A stretch of DNA of 10,042 nucleotides from Candidatus Hydrogenedentota bacterium (GCA_013349485.1 DUZM01000123.1:1-10042); one strand, 5' to 3'. Positions 1 to 6,021 are shown, counted from the first letter of the stretch. Notes: generated by a model not told the origin, from the letters alone. Numbers and translations: made by a program.

Positions 1-1
1 G

Positions 2-331
2 CTTCATTACATGTTTGCGCCGGAGAACTACAGAGCGGTCTACGAAGGTTCTCCAAAGGTTGGCGCGCCTCTCTACGAGGATATTCCGTGCGACCCGGGC
101 TTCAAGAGGTTCTGGGATCGTGCGCCGGCAATTCTCGGACTCGTGCCGACCGAGCGCCAACTCCAAGACGAATGGTACTTGCATTTCCAGGCGTATTTTC
201 TGGGACGGCTCACGTGGGAAGAGCTGGCCGACCGCCTTGACCATGTATACGAGGAGTGGCTCACCCGATTGGTCCGCAAGCGACAGGTTGACCCGCGCCT
301 CGTCGAAGCGTTTGAGGGAGGCGTTTCGTGA
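2..331 (+). CDS. Probable ABC transporter solute-binding protein, C-terminal end (5' truncated by window)
   Basis: The frame is open from the window edge, so this is the last 109 or so residues of a longer protein; the first Met in the window (base 11) is probably internal. The tail is soluble, charged and helix-rich, with an ELADRLDHVYEEWL amphipathic stretch followed by a basic segment. This is the kind of C-terminal helix seen in family 1 sugar-binding proteins. No catalytic motif is visible. The main support is position: the stop (TGA 329-331) overlaps the GTG start of a MalF-type permease by four bases, and binding protein, permease, permease is the usual order in carbohydrate ABC operons. 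If the call is right, the protein would capture an oligosaccharide, glycoside or polyol outside the membrane and deliver it to the two permeases. Only the tail is visible, so the family is inferred mainly from context. Confidence 0.6.
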   Translation, partial: LHYMFAPENYRAVYEGSPKVGAPLYEDIPCDPGFKRFWDRAPAILGLVPTERQLQDEWYLHFQAYFLGRLTWEELADRLDHVYEEWLTRLVRKRQVDPRLVEAFEGGVS

Positions 332-1203
332 AGCGGAGAAACCAAGCCCTTTTACTGCTTATCCCGACATTTGCTTTCACGGCCACGTTCATTTACGGAC
401 CGTTTCTGTTGGCGTTCTACAACGCTTTTTTTTCATGGGAAGAGGGGGAATACAGGATTTTTGTGGGACTCGGGAACTTCCGGCATTTGCTGTTTGAGGA
501 CTACTTGTTCTGGCATTCGATGAAAATCATGGCCATTCTATCCGTTACCTATATTGCCAAGGTGATGATCGTTCCCATGCTTGCCGCCGTTCTCATAAGC
601 CGCGTTGGGAACGCCCGCCTCCGCGGCGCCTACCGCAACTTGATTGTCATCGCGCTCATCGTGCCGAGTGTAGCCGTCTACATGATCTGGCGGCAGATTT
701 ATCACCCGGATGGGGAACTCGGCTTGGCCAATCGTCTCTTCGCCCTATTCGGACTCGAACCCATTGCGTGGTTTCGCGACCCCGATACGGCCTTGCTCAC
801 CATCATACTCACCGGTTTCCCATGGGCCAGCGGGGTGCAGATGCTCATCTACTTGGCGGGTTTGCAGAACATTTCTCAAGACGTCAAAGAAGCGGCAACC
901 ATAGACGGCGTCGGGCCGTTGCAGCGATTCTTTAGAATGGAACTCCCGCTGATTGTCGGGCAGGTGCGCCTGATAGCGATTCTGAGCGTCATAAGCTCCG
1001 TTCAGGACTTTGTCGGGGTGTATCTCTTGACGCGGGGCGGGCCGGCCGGCACAACCTACGTCCCCGGCCTTCTCATGTTTGACTACGCCATCAAATACAA
1101 CCAGATTGGCATGGGCTGCGCATTGGGCGTCATCCTGTTCTTGATTGTGTTGACCTTAACGCTTTTCATCCATCGCTTCGTGCGCACGGAGGACTACCTA
1201 TGA
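328..1203 (+). CDS. Carbohydrate ABC transporter permease, MalF/UgpA type
   Basis: A 291-residue inner-membrane protein forming one half of the transmembrane channel of a CUT1-type sugar importer. It has about six hydrophobic segments (near residues 7-30, 66-92, 104-120, 155-178, 211-235 and 262-284). The EAA loop that docks on the ATPase starts at E188 (EAATIDGVG, continuing to about residue 207). The N-terminus, with a short basic stretch then a helix ending in GPFLLAFYNAFFSW, is typical of UgpA/LacF-like permeases, and the length is normal. The start is GTG at 328, preceded by a strong Shine-Dalgarno GAGGGAGG (314-321). It overlaps the upstream stop in GTGA, and its own stop overlaps the next start in ATGA, so the genes are probably translationally coupled. 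The substrate cannot be read from the sequence. No ATPase gene is visible; it may lie upstream or be a shared MsmK/UgpC-type subunit elsewhere. Confidence 0.93.
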   Translation: MKRRNQALLLLIPTFAFTATFIYGPFLLAFYNAFFSWEEGEYRIFVGLGNFRHLLFEDYLFWHSMKIMAILSVTYIAKVMIVPMLAAVLISRVGNARLRGAYRNLIVIALIVPSVAVYMIWRQIYHPDGELGLANRLFALFGLEPIAWFRDPDTALLTIILTGFPWASGVQMLIYLAGLQNISQDVKEAATIDGVGPLQRFFRMELPLIVGQVRLIAILSVISSVQDFVGVYLLTRGGPAGTTYVPGLLMFDYAIKYNQIGMGCALGVILFLIVLTLTLFIHRFVRTEDYL

Positions 1204-2063
1204 ACCGGGTATACGGCGCGCTGAAGCACGTGACGCTAGTCCTCTTGATCATCCTGACCAACTATCCGCTGTACTTCATGCTGCAGACCTCGCTCAAGTC
1301 CAACCGGGAGATGCGCGAGGACTTCTGGCGTCTCCCCGCCGATCCTATTTGGGAAAACTACGCGGCAGCGTTTAAGAGCATTCTTTTTGACTATACGCAG
1401 TTCGATTGGCTCTGTTTCATCAAGACGGGCGCGCCGCTTTTCAATACGATGTTCGTTGCATTCTGGTCCGTGTGCGGGGTAATTCTGTTCGCTTCACTTG
1501 CGGCGTTTGCTTTTGCGCGATATGACTTCATTCTCAAGAAACCGCTCTATTACGTGCTCTTATCTTTGCTCATGATGCCAATCGTGCTAATCATGGTGCC
1601 GGAATACGTCGTCGTCAAATCGCTCGGGCTGCTCGCAACCCGGTTTGGACTCATCCTACCGTATATCGCCGGGAGTCAGGCGTTGGCCGTCTTCATGTGT
1701 CGCACGTTTTTCGAGCAGATCCCAAAAGACCTGTTCGAGAGCGCGGAGATCGACGGAGCGGGAATGTTGCGAATGTACCGTCACATAGCGGCGCCGTTGT
1801 CGGTACCCGTTTTGGTGGTGATTGGACTGCTTGTTTGCGTGCAGGCGTGGAACGACTACATCTGGCCGCTCGTAATCGTAGGCAGCGACGAGGCATTGTA
1901 TACGGTCACCATTGCGATGACGGCGTTTCAGAATGAATATAACATCGAGTTTGGACGTCTCATGGCCGGGTTCGCCATTGGAAGTCTGCCCCTCGTCATC
2001 CTGATCCTCAGCATGTTGCGCTATTTCATCCAAGGCATTACGTCTGGCGCCCTCAAGGGCTGA
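1200..2063 (+). CDS. Carbohydrate ABC transporter permease, MalG/UgpE type
   Basis: A 287-residue partner permease that would pair with the preceding gene product to form the transmembrane channel. It has the MalG/UgpE hallmarks: an N-terminal helix followed by a TSLKSNREM-like segment, a periplasmic stretch with WENY, the NTMFVAFWSV helix, LAAFAFARYDF, and an EAA loop starting at E180 (ESAEIDGAG). The C-terminus, FIQGITSGALKG, is almost the signature ending of UgpE-like permeases, so the protein is complete. The insertion around residues 55-80 (FKSILFDYTQFDWLCFIKTGAPLF) looks somewhat longer than usual. ATG at 1200 overlaps the upstream TGA by four bases. It is the last gene of the operon: a convergent gene ends 26 bases downstream. 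I see only a weak 4-bp stem (GGGC/GCCC, about 2070-2083) and no convincing terminator. Confidence 0.93.
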   Translation: MNRVYGALKHVTLVLLIILTNYPLYFMLQTSLKSNREMREDFWRLPADPIWENYAAAFKSILFDYTQFDWLCFIKTGAPLFNTMFVAFWSVCGVILFASLAAFAFARYDFILKKPLYYVLLSLLMMPIVLIMVPEYVVVKSLGLLATRFGLILPYIAGSQALAVFMCRTFFEQIPKDLFESAEIDGAGMLRMYRHIAAPLSVPVLVVIGLLVCVQAWNDYIWPLVIVGSDEALYTVTIAMTAFQNEYNIEFGRLMAGFAIGSLPLVILILSMLRYFIQGITSGALKG

Positions 2064-2089
2064 ATCCAGGGCATGAGCGCCCCATTGTT

Positions 2090-2470
2090 CTACTCGTCAG
2101 GATACATGTCCGGGCGGCGGCCGATGTCGACGATCGAGCACGCCTGGACGGTGTTGAGTCCGAGGATTTTGGCGGTCCGAAGCAGATTCTCGTCTTCTGA
2201 GCCGGGATTGAAGAAAACCTCGGTGGGCGCTCTGGCGGCGATATCGGGTAGGAGGCGCTTACCTACCCCGGGGGGCACGTACATGGCCACGCGGTCAATG
2301 GGTCCGGGCACGTCGGCAATAGAACGGTAGCATTGTAGTCCTTCTATTTCATCCTCGTTCGCATTGACAGGGCATACTTTCCATCCCCCTTCGGCGAACG
2401 CCCGGACGGCCTTATTGCCGTACTTTCTTCTGTCATTTGACGCGCCGATAATGGCAATTGTCTTAGCCAT
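2090..2470 (-). CDS. CoA-binding domain protein (YccU-like, CoA_binding_2 family)
   Basis: A 126-residue cytosolic protein consisting of a single Rossmann-type CoA-binding domain. The N-terminus has the family pattern MAKTIAIIGASNDRRKYGNK, with the GAS loop at residues 9-11 that contacts the nucleotide. It is followed by the second strand, KVCPVNANEDEIEGL, with the usual V-x-PVN motif. Then come the YRSIADVPGPIDRVAMYVPP segment and the FFNPGSED motif (about 86-93). Length is normal for the stand-alone family. It corresponds to the N-terminal module of acyl-CoA synthetases (ADP-forming) but has no catalytic part. The precise role of these small proteins is not established, and nothing here narrows it. 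The start at 2470 has an upstream GGGAG about 8 bases away. It is divergent from purE and convergent with the ABC operon, so it is probably monocistronic. Confidence 0.88.
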   Translation of the reverse strand: MAKTIAIIGASNDRRKYGNKAVRAFAEGGWKVCPVNANEDEIEGLQCYRSIADVPGPIDRVAMYVPPGVGKRLLPDIAARAPTEVFFNPGSEDENLLRTAKILGLNTVQACSIVDIGRRPDMYPDE

Positions 2471-2484
2471 TGCTTGCTCCCTAT

Positions 2485-2507
2485 CGCTTTAACGCCCTAA
2501 AAAAGCG
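2485..2507. repeat. Inverted repeat CGCTTT-N11-AAAGCG in the leader of the CoA-binding gene
   Basis: Two perfect 6-base arms (2485-2490 and 2502-2507) are separated by 11 bases. They lie 15 to 37 bases upstream of the start codon of the - strand gene. The spacing could suit a dimeric repressor, or the repeat could fold in the mRNA just ahead of the ribosome site. Short arms such as these also arise by chance, so this is only a candidate site. Confidence 0.2.
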
Positions 2508-2549
2508 CAGTTTTCACAGGTAGAATTTGTTTGCCTTTGAAAACGTCAC

Positions 2550-2578
2550 TTGACAGAACACCGGTAAGGTGGTATTTT
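2550..2578 (+). promoter_or_regulatory. Sigma70-type promoter for purE
   Basis: A perfect -35 TTGACA (2550-2555), a spacer of exactly 17 bases and a -10 TATTTT (2573-2578) point toward purE. The expected transcription start is near 2585, giving a leader of about 110 bases. It lies in the gap between the divergent CoA-binding gene and purE. The match is strong enough to predict a fairly active promoter, which makes the terminator-like hairpin downstream of it meaningful. Confidence 0.65.
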
Positions 2579-2587
2579 ATGTCTAGA

Positions 2588-2615
2588 GGTTGACCCGGCC
2601 AAAGACTGGTTGACC
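2588..2615 (+). repeat. Direct repeat GGTTGACC, 20-base period, at the purE transcription start
   Basis: GGTTGACC occurs at 2588-2595 and again at 2608-2615, exactly 20 bases apart, or about two helical turns. Both copies lie just downstream of the predicted start site, where a protein bound to the same face of the helix could block transcription. They would also be in the leader RNA. There is no known operator assignment. The alternative is chance similarity. Confidence 0.3.
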
Positions 2616-2625
2616 TGTGGGAATC

Positions 2626-2700
2626 ATGGGTGCCCCGTCGCCGGAAGATTCGGCGGCGGGGCAACTTTTTGGAGGAACGAAAGGAGCGAATCAGGAATGA
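2626..2700 (+). CDS. Possible 24-codon leader peptide ORF upstream of and overlapping purE
   Basis: ATG at 2626 opens a short frame (MGAPSPEDSAAGQLFGG and seven more residues) that ends at TGA 2698-2700. This stop overlaps the purE ATG in the ATGA arrangement used for translational coupling elsewhere in this window. The terminator-like hairpin lies entirely inside it, so a translating ribosome would melt that hairpin. The upstream ribosome site is poor (GTGGGA, 2617-2622, only 3 bases from ATG), and an in-frame GTG at 2617 is an alternative start. The peptide resembles nothing I recognise and has no run of regulatory codons. It could easily be fortuitous; the exact ATGA junction is the main reason to list it. 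Confidence 0.22.
   Translation: MGAPSPEDSAAGQLFGGTKGANQE
2631..2670 (+). terminator. Intrinsic terminator-like hairpin inside the purE leader (candidate attenuator)
   Basis: The arms TGCCCCGTCGCCG (2631-2643) and CGGCGGCGGGGCA (2651-2663) pair over 13 positions with one G-U wobble around a 7-base loop. They are followed by AAC and then five T (2666-2670). This is the shape of a rho-independent terminator reading rightward. The gene to the left is transcribed away, and no T-run exists on the other side, so it cannot end that gene. It sits between the purE promoter and the purE start. The ribosome site AAGGAG begins 11 bases after the T-run. Confidence 0.6.
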
Positions 2701-3233
2701 GCACCGGGTCGATACTGCAGGTGGCGGTCATCTTGGGGAGTCAATCGGACTGGGAGACTATGAGCGCTGCAGCGGAAACGCTCGAAACGTTCGATGTTCG
2801 TTATGAGTGCAGGATACTCTCGGCGCACCGCACGCCGCGTGAGTTGGCGGAGTTCATTGATTCGGCGGAAGGTCGAGACTGCCAGGTGTTCATCGCGGGG
2901 GCGGGCGGGGCGGCCCATCTTCCCGGCGTTGTCGCGGCGCAAACGTTGAAGCCCGTTCTTGGGGTGCCTATCGACACCAGCGCGCTAAACGGCCTGGACG
3001 CGCTGCTGTCGATCGTTCAGATGCCTTCTGGAATACCGGTGGGGACCATGGCGATCGGGAAAGCCGGCGCCACGAACGCCGCGCTTATGGCGGTCGCGAT
3101 ACTGGCGGCGGGGTCTCCCGAATTGGCGGACAAACTGAAGGCGTATCGCAGAGAGCGGGCCGAAAAGGTCTTGAGCGAGAAACCGCCACGGCTCCGGGGC
3201 GAGATGGGTTTCGTTGGTCCCGATCAGCGATAG
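2697..3233 (+). CDS. purE: N5-carboxyaminoimidazole ribonucleotide mutase, PurE class I
   Basis: A 178-residue cytosolic enzyme of de novo purine synthesis that moves the carboxyl group of N5-CAIR to C4, giving CAIR. Diagnostic motifs are GSQSDWETM (14-22, phosphate-binding Ser/Asp), SAHRTP with the catalytic-region His44 (42-47), and AGAGGAAHLPG (67-77). LLSIVQMPSGIPVGTMAIG and AGATNAAL follow. The SAHRTP and GGAAHLPG wording fits class I (PurK-dependent) rather than class II carboxylase. Its partner purK is not adjacent, where it most often lies; it must be elsewhere or replaced. The start is placed at ATG 2697 with AAGGAG at 2681-2686. A frame-open ATG at 2610 would add 29 residues with no family match and would span the leader hairpin. 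The residues after about 160 are a basic, poorly conserved tail. Expression is probably set by the promoter and leader hairpin upstream. Confidence 0.95.
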   Translation: MSTGSILQVAVILGSQSDWETMSAAAETLETFDVRYECRILSAHRTPRELAEFIDSAEGRDCQVFIAGAGGAAHLPGVVAAQTLKPVLGVPIDTSALNGLDALLSIVQMPSGIPVGTMAIGKAGATNAALMAVAILAAGSPELADKLKAYRRERAEKVLSEKPPRLRGEMGFVGPDQR

Positions 3234-3340
3234 GGGTTGGGTTTTGCCGGAGACGCGGGGTATTCGGAAGCCGATTCTGGGGCGCTTTTTCCGGGAAGAG
3301 CAGAAGCGTCGAAAAAAGTCGTTCCAATCGGCGGCGGATG

Positions 3341-3349
3341 TGCTATAAT
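3341..3349 (+). promoter_or_regulatory. Extended -10 promoter for the PilZ gene
   Basis: TGCTATAAT (3341-3349) is a perfect TGn-TATAAT extended -10 element. The expected start is near 3356, about 44 bases before the PilZ ATG. No good -35 hexamer stands 16-18 bases upstream, which extended -10 promoters tolerate. The rest of the 166-base gap between purE and this gene (3234-3399) shows only imperfect stems and no clear purE terminator. Confidence 0.55.
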
Positions 3350-3399
3350 ACGAAAGCTTGAATCATCGTTTATGTACCAGTTTCTGCGGGGGTCTACTT

Positions 3400-3756
3400 A
3401 TGGACTGGTATGTAGAAGAGAAACGGCATTATCCGCGGTTCGGTGATAATGTCTGCGCTTGGCTGTCGTTCATGAATGACTCCGCCGTTTATGCGTCTCT
3501 CACGATGGACCTCGGGCTCAGCGGCGCTCGCTTCAGCACCCACCACAGCGTTCGGAAAGGAGAGGGAGTGGATCTTCATCTCCAACTGCCCGCCGGGGCA
3601 GTACAGTGTTCCGGAACAGTATGTTGGACGCGAGCAAAGTCGGACGGTATGCAAATGTTTGGCGTGGAGTTTGGCCGCCTGACGGATCAAGAGCGGGTCC
3701 ACCTGCTGCGGCACCTGGGACGCGAGTCGGATGTGTCGTCTCTCGTGAGCATCTAG
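3400..3756 (+). CDS. Single-domain PilZ protein, putative c-di-GMP receptor
   Basis: A 118-residue cytosolic protein made of one PilZ beta-barrel. The N-terminal arginine switch RxxxR is present as R9-HYP-R13, in the classic context VEEKRHYPRF. The second c-di-GMP motif, normally (D/N)xSxxG, reads D37-L-G-L-S-G42, with Gly in place of the first Ser, followed by ARF. The C-terminal strand VQCSGTVCWTRAKSDGMQMFGVEF is typical of the domain. The altered Ser may weaken ligand binding, so c-di-GMP binding is likely but not certain. ATG 3400 is chosen because a GGGGG ribosome site (3388-3392) precedes it and the promoter's start site falls near 3356. A TTG at 3358 would add 14 residues and make the message nearly leaderless. 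No flagellar, pilus or cyclase gene is adjacent, so the output cannot be inferred. Confidence 0.87.
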   Translation: MDWYVEEKRHYPRFGDNVCAWLSFMNDSAVYASLTMDLGLSGARFSTHHSVRKGEGVDLHLQLPAGAVQCSGTVCWTRAKSDGMQMFGVEFGRLTDQERVHLLRHLGRESDVSSLVSI

Positions 3757-3792
3757 CCCGGACAAACCACAGGCACTCGTTGCGCGCTTGGA

Positions 3793-3823
3793 AACATTGA
3801 CAATTATTTCCAGTGTCAATGTT
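3793..3823. repeat. Perfect 10-base inverted repeat between convergent PilZ and sirtuin genes
   Basis: AACATTGACA (3793-3802) and TGTCAATGTT (3814-3823) are perfectly complementary across an 11-base AT-rich spacer. The repeat lies in the 98-base gap between two convergent stops, where a bidirectional terminator would be expected. Neither side has a real T-run, and the stem is AT-rich, so it is either a weak shared terminator or a protein-binding palindrome. The rest of the gap shows nothing. Confidence 0.5.
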
Positions 3824-3854
3824 GTCCGCCGAAACGTGCGGGCGCAGAACCGAC

Positions 3855-4592
3855 TCACGGGGTCAACATCGCTGCGAGCTTTGGGACGGTGGTGGCTGCC
3901 GGGCCTTCGAGGAAGGTGTCGGTGACGGCCGGGGTAAGGTCGGTTCGCTGGATATTGGCCTCGACGACGAATGCGCCGTGCCGTTTGGCTGTCAGCGGGA
4001 TTTCTGCCGCGGGGTAAATTTGCGCCGACGTGCCGATTACGAGTGCTACGTCGCATTGCACTGCGAGCACCTCGGCCTCGAGGAGTGCGTCGGCGGGAAT
4101 GGTCTCGCCAAACATGACAACATCGGGCTTTTTCAGTCCGCCACACTGGCAATGTGGCGCGCGTTCCGGGGGGCGTTCCAAGTCAAATGGATCGCGCGCC
4201 CCGCATTTCAGACAGACAAGCCACCGGGCGTTTCCGTGATACTCGATGATGCGCCGGCTGCCCGCGTCTTGGTGTAGGTTGTCGACATTTTGGGTGATAA
4301 CCGCGTGGAGTAGTCCGGCATGCTCGAGGACGGCCAACGCGCCGTGGGCCGCGTTCGGCTTACAGTTGCGGCACATCCGCGCCAGCTTGACCCAGAATTG
4401 CCAGACGCGGTCGGGGTCTTCGAGGTAGGCGCTGATGCTGGCATAGCGCTCGGGGGGGTGCTTGACCCAGATTCCGTCGGGACCTCGGAAATCGGGGATG
4501 CCGCTCTCGACGGAGATGCCGGCGCCGGTGAGCGCGATGACCAGCCCGGCCTTCTCGATGGCGTCGGCAGCCTGTGCATACGGGTCGATCAT
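3855..4592 (-). CDS. Sir2-family NAD-dependent protein deacetylase (sirtuin)
   Basis: A 245-residue cytosolic enzyme that would remove acyl groups from lysines using NAD, giving nicotinamide and O-acyl-ADP-ribose. NAD-site motifs are GAGISVESGIPDFRG (23-37) and TQNVDNLH (100-107). The catalytic base is H119 in EYHGN, and GTSAQIYPAAEIP follows near the C-terminus. A zinc ribbon is formed by C127, C130, C148 and C150. The region after FRGPDGIW (WQFWVKLARM, about 64-73) has Trp and Leu where SIRT5/CobB-type desuccinylases carry the Tyr and Arg of the Y-x2-R signature. Deacetylase activity, as in Thermotoga Sir2, is therefore the more likely reading. The start is ATG at 4592, overlapping the serS stop in ATGA. 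The frame is open further upstream through serS, but those 86 codons are a shadow of serS. The pairing suggests co-translation with serS and hence a housekeeping expression level. Confidence 0.93.
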   Translation of the reverse strand: MIDPYAQAADAIEKAGLVIALTGAGISVESGIPDFRGPDGIWVKHPPERYASISAYLEDPDRVWQFWVKLARMCRNCKPNAAHGALAVLEHAGLLHAVITQNVDNLHQDAGSRRIIEYHGNARWLVCLKCGARDPFDLERPPERAPHCQCGGLKKPDVVMFGETIPADALLEAEVLAVQCDVALVIGTSAQIYPAAEIPLTAKRHGAFVVEANIQRTDLTPAVTDTFLEGPAATTVPKLAAMLTP

Positions 4593-5863
4593 TGTGCAGG
4601 CTCGATAACGTCCAGTCCTCCCATGCGATGGCGCAAAGCCTCGGGCACGACAACGGAGCCGTCTTTCTGCTGGTAGTTCTCGATGATGGCGATAAGGGTG
4701 CGTCCCACGGCCAGGCCGGATCCGTTCAGGGTGTGGACGAAGGCCGGCTTCTTGTCGCCCCGGTACCGGATGTTCGCACGCCGGGCCTGGAAATCGGTGC
4801 AGTTCGAGCAGGAACTGATCTCGCGGTACGTGTTCTGTCCGGGCAGCCACACCTCGAGGTCGTACGTTTTGGCGGCGCAGAAGCCGGTGTCGCCGCTGGA
4901 GAGCGTGACCACCTGATAGGGCAGTTCGAGCTTCTGCAGAATTTTCTCGGCGTCGCGCGTAAGCCCTTCGAGTTCGTCCGAGGACGATTCAGGTGTGGTG
5001 AACTTGTATAGCTCGACCTTGTCGAACTGGTGTTGGCGGAGTATGCCGCGCGTGTCTTTGCCGTACGAGCCCGCTTCGCTGCGGAAACACGGGGTGTAGG
5101 CGGTGTACTTGAGCGGCAACTCATCCGCTTTGACGATCTCGTCGCGGTGGATACTCGTAAGCGGCACCTCGGCGGTTGGCACGAGCCACAAGTCACGGCC
5201 TTCGACCCGAAACGCGTCTTCAGCGAACTTCGGCAACTGTCCGGAGCCTTGCATGGTTTCTGACGCGACGAGAAATGGCGGCAGGAACTCGGTGTAGCCG
5301 TGCTCGCGGGTGTGTGTGTCGAGCATGAAGTTGATGAGGGCGCGGGCCATGTGTGAGCCGGCGCCGCACAACAGGCCGAATCGCGCGCCCGAGATCTTTG
5401 CCGCGCGCTCGAGATCGAGGATGCCAAGGTTTTGTCCCAGCTCGACGTGGTCCTTGGCCTCGAAGTCGAAGCTTGGGATCTCGCCCCACTGCCGCTCGAC
5501 GCGGTTGGCCGAGTCGTCGGGTCCGATCGGAACGCTTTCATGAAGGATGTTGGGAATCAGGAGCACTTCGTTTCGGAGGGCCGCTTCGGCTTCTTTGACC
5601 TGCTCGTCAAGCGTTTTAGCTCTCTCGCTGACGTCTTTCATCGCGGCGATGGCTTGCGCTGCGTCTTGTTTCGCTTTCTTGAGTTTGCCGATCTCCTCGG
5701 AGGCGCGGTTCTGCTCGGCGCGCAATTGCTCGAACGCGTACACTAACTCGCGCCGTTTCGCATCGAGGTCGAGAATCTTATCCAGATCGACCTCGGCGCC
5801 GCGGTGGGCCAACGACTCGCGAACCAGGTCAACATTGTCGCGAACGAACTTGATATCCAGCAT
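4589..5863 (-). CDS. serS: Seryl-tRNA synthetase
   Basis: A 424-residue class II aminoacyl-tRNA synthetase that charges tRNA-Ser (and tRNA-Sec) with serine in the cytosol. It begins with the standard MLDIKFVRDNVDLVRESLAHRG. An N-terminal helical hairpin follows (about 30-100, charged and Ala/Lys/Glu-rich), which contacts the long variable arm of tRNA-Ser. Class II motifs are motif 1 around MARALINFML to FLPPFLV (172-199), the serine-site TAE (230-232), motif 2 FRSEAGSYGKDTRGILRQHQF (260 on), and motif 3 GSGLAVGRTLIAIIENYQ (381-398). CSNCTDFQARR (352-362) is also typical. Length is normal and no key residue is missing. AAGGGG (5873-5878) lies 9 bases before the ATG. It is the first gene of a pair with the sirtuin, joined by ATGA. 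The gap to parB upstream is 480 bases, so it probably has its own promoter. Confidence 0.97.
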   Translation of the reverse strand: MLDIKFVRDNVDLVRESLAHRGAEVDLDKILDLDAKRRELVYAFEQLRAEQNRASEEIGKLKKAKQDAAQAIAAMKDVSERAKTLDEQVKEAEAALRNEVLLIPNILHESVPIGPDDSANRVERQWGEIPSFDFEAKDHVELGQNLGILDLERAAKISGARFGLLCGAGSHMARALINFMLDTHTREHGYTEFLPPFLVASETMQGSGQLPKFAEDAFRVEGRDLWLVPTAEVPLTSIHRDEIVKADELPLKYTAYTPCFRSEAGSYGKDTRGILRQHQFDKVELYKFTTPESSSDELEGLTRDAEKILQKLELPYQVVTLSSGDTGFCAAKTYDLEVWLPGQNTYREISSCSNCTDFQARRANIRYRGDKKPAFVHTLNGSGLAVGRTLIAIIENYQQKDGSVVVPEALRHRMGGLDVIEPAQ

Positions 5864-5906
5864 GTGATCGATCCCCTTTCTATATTCGGTCGTGGCCGGT
5901 CTCTCA

Positions 5907-5936
5907 AGAATACTGTAACGTGAGGGAGCAACTCAA
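5907..5936 (-). promoter_or_regulatory. Candidate serS promoter
   Basis: Reading the - strand, TTGAGT (5931-5936) and TATTCT (5907-5912) are 18 bases apart, giving a start near 5900 and a leader of about 37 bases. An alternative is TTGAGA (5902-5907) with TATAGA (5879-5884) at 17 bases. That one would start the message inside the ribosome site, so I prefer the first. Both are imperfect matches. Confidence 0.3.
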
Positions 5937-6021
5937 AGACCTCGCCGGGTATGAGCCCCGTTGCTGCAAGTCATGCGGTTCTGATAACCCCGGCCACAAA
6001 GCGATTCTTACTGGCTGGTGG

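Noticed and set aside
2585..2670. Known purine-related riboswitch (ZTP/pfl, guanine, PRPP) in the purE leader
   Set aside because: I could not find the conserved core of any of these, and the stretch before the terminator stem is short. A covariance search would be needed to exclude them fully.
2610..2696. Upstream ATG start for purE at 2610
   Set aside because: It adds 29 residues unlike PurE, has no ribosome site and crosses the terminator-like hairpin. ATG 2697 has AAGGAG upstream.
3234..3343. Intrinsic terminator after purE
   Set aside because: Several imperfect stems (for example GGCGCTT/AAGCGTC) exist, but none is followed by a T-run in the right place; the TTTTT at 3286-3290 has no good stem before it.
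3394..4152. 252-codon - strand ORF across the PilZ gene and the sirtuin 3' end
   Set aside because: It is arginine-rich, antisense to PilZ and out of frame with the sirtuin; a GC-bias shadow.
4593..4850. 86-codon N-terminal extension of the sirtuin frame
   Set aside because: It lies wholly inside serS in another frame, is arginine/proline-rich, and matches no sirtuin. The ATG at 4592 gives the normal family start and an ATGA junction.
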